DNA from: an uncultured Prevotellaceae bacterium
Lineage (GTDB): Bacteria > Bacteroidota > Bacteroidia > Bacteroidales > Bacteroidaceae
Assembly (NCBI GenBank): GCA_945486445.1
Contig: CALYTD010000077.1
Coordinates: 1-6,121, forward strand
Direction of reading: 5' to 3'
Length of the DNA stretch: 6,121 nucleotides
Shown here piece after piece: positions 1 to 5,870 of this stretch (position 1 is the stretch's first letter; each line of letters opens with the position of its first letter). A model generated the notes under the pieces. It was not told the origin of the DNA and did no database searches. It saw only the letters and a program-made list of their open reading frames with translations. The position numbers and the translations under genes were made by a program.

Positions 1-43
1 CAGATACTTGCCCTTTATATAGCTAATTTTCAGCACGTTTCGA
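1..43. other. 3' flank of ppdK
   Basis: Only 43 bp follow the ppdK stop codon (TAA on the minus strand at 46-44) before the window edge. I see no GC-rich stem followed by a T tract on the minus strand, so the ppdK terminator is either outside the window or not of the intrinsic type. No coding start is seen here. Confidence 0.4.
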
Positions 44-2764
44 TTATTCTTCGACCGCAGCCTGCGCGGCTGCAAGACGTGCTATTGGTACACGGAATGG
101 TGAGCAGGAAGCGTAGTTCATGCCTACCTTTGCACAGAACTTTACGCTGCTGGGCTCTCCGCCGTGTTCGCCACAGATACCGGTACGCATTCCTGGACGT
201 ACTGCACGACCTTTCTCTACTGCCATCTTGATTAGTTGTCCTACTCCGTTTTGGTCAAGTACTTGGAATGGGTCAACCTTTAGAATCTTCTTTTCAAGAT
301 ATGCGGGGAGGAAGCTGGCAATGTCGTCACGTGAGTAGCCGAAAGTCATCTGTGTGAGGTCATTTGTTCCGAAGGAGAAGTATTCTGCCTCTGTTGCAAT
401 CTTGTCAGCGGTGAGGGCTGCACGTGGTATTTCTATCATGGTGCCTATTTCGAATTCTATCTCTACGCCTTCTTCTGCAAATACTTCTTCTGCTACTTTC
501 TTGATGATTTCCTTCTGTTGTTTCAACTCGTAGAGGATACCAATCAGTGGTACCATTATTTCTGGATGTGGGTCATATCCTTCTTTTTTCAACTGGCAGG
601 CGGCACTGAGGATTGCGCGTGTCTGCATGGCTGTGATTTCTGGGAATGTTATTCCGAGTCGGCAGCCACGATGTCCGAGCATTGGGTTGTTTTCTGCGAG
701 TGAGTTTACGCGCTTTTGTATTTCTTCTACGCTTACTCCCATCTCTGTTGCCATTTTCTCTTGTCCTGCGATGTCGTGTGGTACGAACTCGTGTAGTGGT
801 GGGTCAAGCAGGCGTATGTTTACTGGCAGGCCGTCCATTGCTTTTAGTATTCCGTAGAAGTCTGCTTTCTGGTATGGCAATAGTTTTGCGAGTGCTTTTT
901 CGCGTCCTTCTACTGTGTCGGCGAGTATCATCTCACGCATTGCTACTATCTTTTGATCGTCAAAGAACATGTGTTCTGTTCGTGTCAGACCTATGCCTTT
1001 TGCTCCGAATGAGCGTGCTACTTCTGCGTCGTGTGGTGTATCGGCGTTAGTGCGAACTTGTAGTTTTGTGTATTTATCGCAGAGGTCCATTAGTTCTTTG
1101 AAGTCTCCGCTTAGTTCTGCTGCTTTGGTTGGTACTTCGCCTGCATATACTTGTCCTGTGGTGCCGTTGAGTGAGATATAGTCTCCTTCTTTGTATGTTA
1201 CTCCGTCTATTTCTACTGTTTTTGTTTTGTAGTCCACATTTATGGCTCCTGCTCCTGATACGCAACACTTACCCATACCGCGTGCTACGACTGCTGCGTG
1301 TGATGTCATTCCGCCTCGTGCTGTCAGTATTCCTTCTGCACTTGCCATGCCTGCGAGGTCTTCTGGTGATGTTTCTATGCGTACCATTATTACCTTGTGT
1401 CCGTCAGCGTGCCATGCTTGTGCGTCATCGGCATGGAATACTATTTGTCCGCAGGCTGCTCCTGGTGAGGCTGGGAGACCTTGTGTTATTACTTTTGCTT
1501 TGGTCAGGGCCAGTTTGTCGAATACTGGGTGTAGCAGTTCGTCGAGCTTCTGTGGCTCGCAGCGTTGTATGGCTGTTTTCTCGTCTATTAGTCCTTCGTG
1601 CATCAGGTCCATTGCTATTTTTACCATTGCTGTACCTGTGCGTTTTCCGTTTCTTGTTTGCAGGAACCACAGTTTGCCCTCCTGCACGGTGAATTCCATG
1701 TCCTGCATGTCGCGATAGTGGTTCTCGAGGTTTGCCTGTATTTGGTCGAGTTGCTTATATATTTCTGGCATAGCCTCTTCCATTGACGGATAGTTCTTTA
1801 CGCGTTCTTCTTCTGATATTCCTGCGCGTTCTGCCCATCTCTGTGAGCCTATCTTGGTAATCTGCTGTGGTGTGCGTATGCCTGCTACTACGTCTTCTCC
1901 TTGTGCGTTGACTAGGTATTCTCCATTGAATATGTTTTCTCCGTTGCCTGCGTCACGTGAGAAGCATACTCCTGTTGCTGATGTGTCGCCCATGTTTCCG
2001 AATACCATTGCCATTACAGATACTGCGGTACCCCATTCGTCTGGTATTCCTTCCATTTTGCGGTAGAGTATGGCGCGCTCGTTCATCCAGCTGCGGAATA
2101 CAGCGCATATAGCTCCCCACATTTGCTCTATCGGGTCATTGGGGAAGTCTGAGCCTGTCTGTTCTTTTATGGCGTTCTTGAATAGTGCTACGAGTTTTTG
2201 CAGTGACTCTACTGAGAGGTCTTTGTCAAGTTCTACGCCTTGTTCTTTCTTTACTTCTTCTATTATCTTCTCGAATGGGTCTATGTCTTCCTTATTGACT
2301 GGCTTCATGCCGAGTACCACGTCGCCATACATTTGTACGAAGCGACGGTATGAGTCATATACGAAGTGTGGGTTACCGGTTTTCTTTGCCATGCCGGCGG
2401 CAACTTCATCGTTGAGACCAAGGTTGAGAATGGTGTCCATCATGCCGGGCATTGAGGCACGGGCACCTGAGCGTACTGACACAAGCAGTGGGTTGCTGGT
2501 GTCTCCGAACTTGCAGCCCATGAGGTTTTCTACGTGTGCTACGGCGGCATTTACTTCTTCTTGCAGCAGTTCTACTATCTTGTCCTGTCCTACTTCGTAG
2601 TATTCGTTACAGGTATCAGTAGTGATGGTGAAACCCGGAGGTACGGGTACGCCGATAAGATTCATTTCTGCAAGGTTTGCACCCTTGCCACCCAGTTCCT
2701 CGCGCATTGACGCGTTACCCTCGGCTTGTCCGTTTCCGAAGGTGTAAACTCTTTTCTTTGACAT
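44..2764 (-). CDS. ppdK: Pyruvate, phosphate dikinase (complete)
   Basis: This 906-residue cytoplasmic enzyme interconverts ATP + Pi + pyruvate and AMP + PPi + PEP, working in glycolysis or gluconeogenesis depending on PPi supply. All three family domains are visible. The N-terminal ATP-grasp domain carries K27, R98 (SVRSGA), D355, E357 and Q369, at a near-constant offset from the Clostridium symbiosum ATP-binding residues. The swivelling phosphohistidine domain has GGMTSHAAVVARG at 484-496, with catalytic H489 and T487 at the position phosphorylated by DUF299-type regulatory proteins. The C-terminal PEP/pyruvate barrel has R595, R651, E778, GTNDLTQ (799-805) and CGEHGGEP with catalytic C864. 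The length is usual for bacterial forms, and no frameshift or missing key residue was found. The start is the first Met, 47 nt from the predicted transcription start, with an A-rich context (AACCTAAACA) and no Shine-Dalgarno. It is divergent from rlmD. Isoleucine codons are mainly ATA (9 of the first 12). Identity is near certain; in vivo direction and phosphoregulation are inference. Confidence 0.97.
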   Translation of the reverse strand: MSKKRVYTFGNGQAEGNASMREELGGKGANLAEMNLIGVPVPPGFTITTDTCNEYYEVGQDKIVELLQEEVNAAVAHVENLMGCKFGDTSNPLLVSVRSGARASMPGMMDTILNLGLNDEVAAGMAKKTGNPHFVYDSYRRFVQMYGDVVLGMKPVNKEDIDPFEKIIEEVKKEQGVELDKDLSVESLQKLVALFKNAIKEQTGSDFPNDPIEQMWGAICAVFRSWMNERAILYRKMEGIPDEWGTAVSVMAMVFGNMGDTSATGVCFSRDAGNGENIFNGEYLVNAQGEDVVAGIRTPQQITKIGSQRWAERAGISEEERVKNYPSMEEAMPEIYKQLDQIQANLENHYRDMQDMEFTVQEGKLWFLQTRNGKRTGTAMVKIAMDLMHEGLIDEKTAIQRCEPQKLDELLHPVFDKLALTKAKVITQGLPASPGAACGQIVFHADDAQAWHADGHKVIMVRIETSPEDLAGMASAEGILTARGGMTSHAAVVARGMGKCCVSGAGAINVDYKTKTVEIDGVTYKEGDYISLNGTTGQVYAGEVPTKAAELSGDFKELMDLCDKYTKLQVRTNADTPHDAEVARSFGAKGIGLTRTEHMFFDDQKIVAMREMILADTVEGREKALAKLLPYQKADFYGILKAMDGLPVNIRLLDPPLHEFVPHDIAGQEKMATEMGVSVEEIQKRVNSLAENNPMLGHRGCRLGITFPEITAMQTRAILSAACQLKKEGYDPHPEIMVPLIGILYELKQQKEIIKKVAEEVFAEEGVEIEFEIGTMIEIPRAALTADKIATEAEYFSFGTNDLTQMTFGYSRDDIASFLPAYLEKKILKVDPFQVLDQNGVGQLIKMAVEKGRAVRPGMRTGICGEHGGEPSSVKFCAKVGMNYASCSPFRVPIARLAAAQAAVEE

Positions 2765-2817
2765 TGTTTAGGTTCGCGTTAAATGTATTAGATGATGTTT
2801 GAAATGTTTTGATTATG

Positions 2818-2848
2818 CAAAGATAATTCAAATGTTGGTTATTACAAA
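2818..2848 (-). promoter_or_regulatory. Bacteroidota-type promoter of ppdK
   Basis: Read on the minus strand, 2825-2818 is TATCTTTG, a perfect match to the Bacteroides -7 consensus TAnnTTTG. TTTG at 2848-2845 fits the -33 box. The two terminal G positions are 27 bp apart, against 26 expected. The predicted transcription start is near 2811, giving a leader of about 46 nt before the ATG at 2764. The match is seen directly; activity is inferred. Confidence 0.75.
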
Positions 2849-2909
2849 ATGAAAAGGGTGTTTTTTTCTGTTTCTCAATGTAATGTTGCTTTTTTTGTAA
2901 AAAAGTTTC

Positions 2910-2937
2910 TTGTTCTCGATATTATTTGCTAACTTTG
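2910..2937 (+). promoter_or_regulatory. Bacteroidota-type promoter of rlmD
   Basis: TAACTTTG at 2930-2937 is a perfect TAnnTTTG -7 box. TTG at 2910-2912 (context TTTCTTG) serves as the -33 box, with terminal G positions 25 bp apart. The predicted transcription start is near 2944. That puts the leader at about 53 nt and excludes the in-frame ATG at 2910, which would lie upstream of the transcript. The region between this promoter and the divergent ppdK promoter (2849-2909) is AT-rich with two T7 runs. Confidence 0.7.
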
Positions 2938-2962
2938 TACCAAATTCGTTTTTTATGAAGTT

Positions 2963-2982
2963 GGTAGGGTGCGTTCCCTACC
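2963..2982 (+). promoter_or_regulatory. Perfect hairpin in the rlmD 5' leader
   Basis: GGTAGGG (2963-2969) and CCCTACC (2976-2982) are exact reverse complements around the 6-nt loop TGCGTT. The stem lies inside the predicted leader and ends 14 nt before the ATG at 2997. The intervening stretch is TTTATATATATATT. No Shine-Dalgarno is present, so the AU-rich single strand between stem and ATG is the likely ribosome landing site. The stem could stabilise the mRNA, tune initiation or serve as a protein-binding site. It is a poor intrinsic terminator because the downstream tract alternates T and A. The structure is plain in the sequence; the role is inference. Confidence 0.6.
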
Positions 2983-2996
2983 TTTATATATATATT

Positions 2997-4457
2997 ATGT
3001 CACGTAAGAAGAAACCTTTTCCTATATTAGAGAATATTACGATTACCGATGTGGCGGCAGAGGGTAAGAGCCTTGTTCGCATTGATGATCTCGTGGTCTT
3101 TGTCCCGTTTTGTGTTCCGGGGGACGTGGTTGACCTGCAGATACGGCGCAAGAAACACTCTTATGCAGAGGCCGAGGTGGTGCGTTTTGTGAAGTACAGT
3201 GAGCGGCGTGCAACGCCGATGTGTGAGCATTTCGGTGTATGTGGCGGTTGTAAGTGGCAGAATTTGCCATACGAGGAGCAACTCGCCTTTAAGCAGAAAC
3301 AGGTGCATGACCAGTTGAGCCGTATTGGAAAGATAGAGTTACCGGAGTTCTTGCCGATAAAAGGTTCGGTCAAGGCGATGGAATACCGCAACAAACTGGA
3401 TTTTGGTTGTTGTAACAAACAGTGGCTGACGAGGCAGCAAATGGAGGCCAACGTGCCCTTTGGCCCTGCCATTGGCTTCCATGTAACAGGTGCATTTGAC
3501 AAAATTCTCCCGATAGAGAAGTGCTGGCTTATGGACGATTTGCACAATGATATACGCAATTCCATACGTGACTATGCCCTTGCCCATTCCCTTTCTTTTT
3601 TCGACCTGCGTCAGCAGACAGGTCTGTTGCGTGACATTATAATAAGGTGTAGTAACAGTGGCGAATGGATGGTGATTCTTCAGATGCACTATGACCACTC
3701 CACGCCTGAGGCTTTGGCTAAGAGTAAAAGTCAGACAATGGCCCTGCTCGGATTTGTGGCAGACAAGTTCCCGCAGATAACGTCACTGATGTATCTTGAC
3801 AATCAAAAATGTAACGACACTATTGGCGACCAGGAGATACACGTGTTCAGGGGAAACGACCACATATTCCTGCTCATGGAGGACTTGAAGTTCAAGGTAG
3901 GACCAAAGTCTTTCTATCAGACCAATACCGAGCAGGCCTGTCATCTGTATGGTGTTGTGAGGGATTTCGCCTTCGGTACACCGTTGGCGGGGCTGTATGA
4001 TACAGCCAGCGAACGCCCCCTTGTGTATGATTTATATACCGGTACAGGTACCATTGCCAACTTTGTGGCGCGCAAGGCCGACAGGGTAATAGGCATAGAG
4101 TATGTTCCTGAGGCCATAGAAGACGCGAAAATTAATTCGCAAATCAACGGTATCACTAACACCGACTTCTATTCGGGAGACATGAAGGATATATTGACAG
4201 ATGATTTCATCGCCGCCCACGGGCGGCCGGATATCATCATTACCGACCCACCACGTGCCGGAATGCATGCTGACGTGATAGGGGTGATACTCAATGCCCA
4301 CCCGCAGCGCATAGTGTATGTTAGTTGTAACCCCGCTACACAAGCACGTGACTTGCAGTTGTTGGACGCCTCTTACAAGGTGATGGCGGTGCAACCAGTT
4401 GATATGTTCCCGCATACCCCACACGTAGAGAACGTTGTGTTGCTTGAAGCAAGGTAG
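2997..4457 (+). CDS. rlmD: RlmD/TrmA-family RNA 5-methyluridine methyltransferase
   Basis: This 486-residue enzyme is predicted to transfer a methyl group from SAM to C5 of a uridine in RNA, U1939 of 23S rRNA by analogy with E. coli RlmD. An N-terminal TRAM RNA-binding domain spans about 11-65. The 4Fe-4S cysteines are C76, C82 and C85 (CEHFGVCGGC), with C176 (EKCW) as probable fourth ligand. The C-terminal Rossmann domain has YDLYTGTGT (344-352) for SAM, DPPRAG (417-422), nucleophile C444 in SCNPAT, and E478 in the HVENV tail as probable general base. The reading frame extends upstream to an ATG at 2910, but that lies before the predicted transcription start. The basic MSRKKK start at 2997 fits the family; an in-frame ATG at 2955 is possible but would place a hairpin in the coding region. 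Residues about 328-341 may be a small insertion before the SAM motif (from memory of homologues). The enzyme class is secure. The exact target uridine is not, since paralogues modify U747, U1939 or tRNA U54. Confidence 0.92.
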   Translation: MSRKKKPFPILENITITDVAAEGKSLVRIDDLVVFVPFCVPGDVVDLQIRRKKHSYAEAEVVRFVKYSERRATPMCEHFGVCGGCKWQNLPYEEQLAFKQKQVHDQLSRIGKIELPEFLPIKGSVKAMEYRNKLDFGCCNKQWLTRQQMEANVPFGPAIGFHVTGAFDKILPIEKCWLMDDLHNDIRNSIRDYALAHSLSFFDLRQQTGLLRDIIIRCSNSGEWMVILQMHYDHSTPEALAKSKSQTMALLGFVADKFPQITSLMYLDNQKCNDTIGDQEIHVFRGNDHIFLLMEDLKFKVGPKSFYQTNTEQACHLYGVVRDFAFGTPLAGLYDTASERPLVYDLYTGTGTIANFVARKADRVIGIEYVPEAIEDAKINSQINGITNTDFYSGDMKDILTDDFIAAHGRPDIIITDPPRAGMHADVIGVILNAHPQRIVYVSCNPATQARDLQLLDASYKVMAVQPVDMFPHTPHVENVVLLEAR

Positions 4458-4544
4458 GCACAGACAGACACGTGGCACGATTACAGTGGCATCTTGCCTG
4501 CCTGCCTGCATGTGTAAGTATAGCGGTAACAGGTTATGGCAGAT
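4458..4544. other. Non-coding spacer after rlmD, no clear terminator
   Basis: This stretch begins right after the rlmD stop and runs to the first 22-bp repeat. It holds short direct repeats: CAGACAGACA at 4461-4470, GTGGCA at 4472-4477 and again at 4486-4491, and three tandem CCTG units at 4497-4508. GGTAGGCA at 4453-4460 can pair with TGCCTGCC at 4495-4502 with one G-U wobble, but the loop is long and no T tract follows, so it is not called a terminator. GTAACAGGTTAT at 4526-4537 resembles a degenerate extra copy of the downstream palindrome. No coding capacity is apparent. Confidence 0.5.
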
Positions 4545-4632
4545 GTAATCAGCACCTGATTGCCCAGTAATCAGTACCTTTTCACAACGTAATCAACACT
4601 TGATTACAATGTAATCAGCACCTCATTACGTG
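4545..4632. repeat. Four-copy 22-bp tandem array of palindromic units
   Basis: Four units abut with an exact 22-bp period: 4545-4566, 4567-4588, 4589-4610 and 4611-4632. Each begins with invariant GTAATCA. The consensus core is GTAATCAGCACCTGATTAC, with three variable bases after it. Unit 3 is a perfect inverted repeat, GTAATCA-ACACT-TGATTAC (4589-4607). Unit 1 keeps the pairing with one G-U wobble, unit 4 keeps five outer pairs (GTAAT/ATTAC) and unit 2 has lost its right arm. TGATTAC of unit 3 also pairs with GTAATCA of unit 4 across AAT (4601-4617), so two exclusive folds exist. The array ends 44 bp before the transporter start codon. It could be an operator array on one helical face, an RNA hairpin element, or a dispersed intergenic repeat. 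The repeat structure is certain; its function is unknown. Confidence 0.9.
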
Positions 4633-4652
4633 ATGCAGTTTACGTAATGCAG
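4624..4652. repeat. Overlapping 13-bp direct repeat and 8-bp inverted repeat
   Basis: TTACGTGATGCAG (4626-4638) recurs as TTACGTAATGCAG (4640-4652) with one mismatch and a 14-bp period. In the same stretch CATTACGT (4624-4631) is the exact reverse complement of ACGTAATG (4642-4649), giving an 8-bp stem with a 10-nt loop. The second copy contains the palindrome TTACGTAA (4640-4647). The first copy overlaps the last 22-bp unit, so the two repeat systems are interleaved. It lies 24 bp before the transporter start. It may be a second regulator site or a degenerate continuation of the array. Confidence 0.7.
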
Positions 4653-4676
4653 AGCAGACCTTAAACACATCAGACG

Positions 4677-5870
4677 ATGGTGAATAAAGACAGACTATGG
4701 AATGTGGACTATAACAGGGTGATGCTAACCAACTTTGCCCTGTTCTTCTCCTTTTATCTGCTTACGCCCTTGCTACCCCTATATCTCAGCGAGACGTTCA
4801 ACTCCTCCAAGGACACCATCGGACTGGTGCTCAGTGGTTACACACTCGTAGCGCTGATAATGCGCCCTTTCAGCGGATTCCTTGTTGACAGTTTCCCCCG
4901 TAAACGAGTGTTAATGGTCTGTCTGTTCATCTATTTCATCATCTTCGGCGGTTACCTTGTGGCTGGAAGCCTTGTAATGTTCGCCATATTCCGCACATTA
5001 CACGGTGGTCCCTTTGGCGCTTCTACCGTTGCCAACAGCACAATGGCGATAGACGTGCTGCCCCCCAGCCGTAGGAATGAGGGTATAGGGTTCTACGGAC
5101 TAAGCAATAACCTCGCGTCAGCCATTGCCCCTACCGTAGGAATATTCATCTATCGCTACTCCCATAACTTCGACGTGCTCTTCTGGACAGCCTTCATAGC
5201 GGCGGGAATAGGCTTTATGAACATCACGGCGGTGAAGCCACGCGAGCGGCAGGTGATGCCAGTGAAGCACACACTGTCACTTGACAGGTTCTTCCTCGCA
5301 AGAGGTTGGTTCCTTGCTGTCAACACTTGTCTCTTCGGATTCTGTTGGGGTGTGCTGAGCAATTACCTCGCCATCTACGGTAAGGAACACCTCGGCGTAA
5401 CCAGTAGTACAGGCACTTACTTCCTGCTCCTGTCCGCGGGACTAATCGTTTCACGCCTGCAAGGCAACAAATCACTGAGGCGTGGCAGACTGATACACAA
5501 CGCCATGTCAGGAGTATTACTCTCAACAGCAGGATACATCATCTTCATTGCATGCCCAACAATAACAGGGTATTACCTCTCTGCCATACTAATAGGCCTC
5601 GGCAATGGACATATATGGCCAGCGTTCCAGAACATGATAATAAACATAGCGCACAACAACGAGCGAGGCACAGCCAACAGTACCCTCCTTACCTCATGGG
5701 ACTTGGGCATAGGAATGGGCATACTCCTCGGAGGAATCATAGCGGAATACCTCGGATATGACGCCACATTCTGGGTCATGGCGGCAGTACACGTCATGGG
5801 ACTTGCCGCTTTTGTAATACTTACACGTAACAAGTATAAAGTGTTGAATATAAGCATTAACAGACAATGA
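4677..5870 (+). CDS. MFS transporter, 12 TM, probable drug/metabolite exporter
   Basis: This 397-residue inner-membrane protein should move a small molecule by proton-coupled transport. Twelve hydrophobic segments can be traced, roughly at 17-36, 47-70, 78-97, 100-123, 138-158, 165-183, 210-232, 246-262, 277-293, 298-315, 338-358 and 365-384, with a charged central loop near 186-209. The TM2-TM3 loop GFLVDSFPRKR (67-77) is MFS motif A. ASAIAPTVGIFI (148-159) in TM5 resembles the antiporter motif C, which favours export. Length is normal for the DHA1-like group. The start at 4677 gives a short polar N-terminus before TM1, has no Shine-Dalgarno and is the only good choice. No strong promoter was found; a TACCTTTT at 4575-4582 is one base off the -7 consensus but lacks a good -33 box. 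Its TGA overlaps the next ATG, so the two are probably co-translated. The substrate cannot be assigned from sequence. Confidence 0.93.
   Translation: MVNKDRLWNVDYNRVMLTNFALFFSFYLLTPLLPLYLSETFNSSKDTIGLVLSGYTLVALIMRPFSGFLVDSFPRKRVLMVCLFIYFIIFGGYLVAGSLVMFAIFRTLHGGPFGASTVANSTMAIDVLPPSRRNEGIGFYGLSNNLASAIAPTVGIFIYRYSHNFDVLFWTAFIAAGIGFMNITAVKPRERQVMPVKHTLSLDRFFLARGWFLAVNTCLFGFCWGVLSNYLAIYGKEHLGVTSSTGTYFLLLSAGLIVSRLQGNKSLRRGRLIHNAMSGVLLSTAGYIIFIACPTITGYYLSAILIGLGNGHIWPAFQNMIINIAHNNERGTANSTLLTSWDLGIGMGILLGGIIAEYLGYDATFWVMAAVHVMGLAAFVILTRNKYKVLNISINRQ

Noticed and set aside
1171..1692. Long plus-strand open frame opposite ppdK
   Set aside because: It is antisense to a complete, motif-verified ppdK. 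The opposite strand is G/T-rich with few stops, and the translation is a low-complexity Leu/Arg/Val-rich string with no recognisable domain.
2070..2600. Second long plus-strand open frame opposite ppdK
   Set aside because: It has the same origin as the other antisense frames here. The Ser-rich product has no domain, and the real gene on the minus strand is intact.
2910..2996. Upstream in-frame start for rlmD at 2910
   Set aside because: It overlaps the -33 box and precedes the predicted transcription start, and the added residues do not look like the family N-terminus.
4453..4506. Intrinsic terminator after rlmD
   Set aside because: A wobble-containing stem is possible, but the loop is about 34 nt and no T tract follows.
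4032..4511. 159-codon minus-strand frame overlapping the 3' end of rlmD
   Set aside because: It is antisense to the catalytic domain of rlmD, has no recognisable motif, and lacks a promoter or coding-like composition.
4589..4617. FNR/CRP-type operator in the palindromes
   Set aside because: The FNR consensus is TTGAT-N4-ATCAA. Here the half-sites are in the opposite order (ATCAA-N3-TTGAT), or too far apart in the other pairing, so the match fails.
4545..4632. CRISPR-like array
   Set aside because: The repeats abut directly with only about three variable bases between palindromes, so there are no spacers. The 22-bp period is far too short and no cas gene is present.
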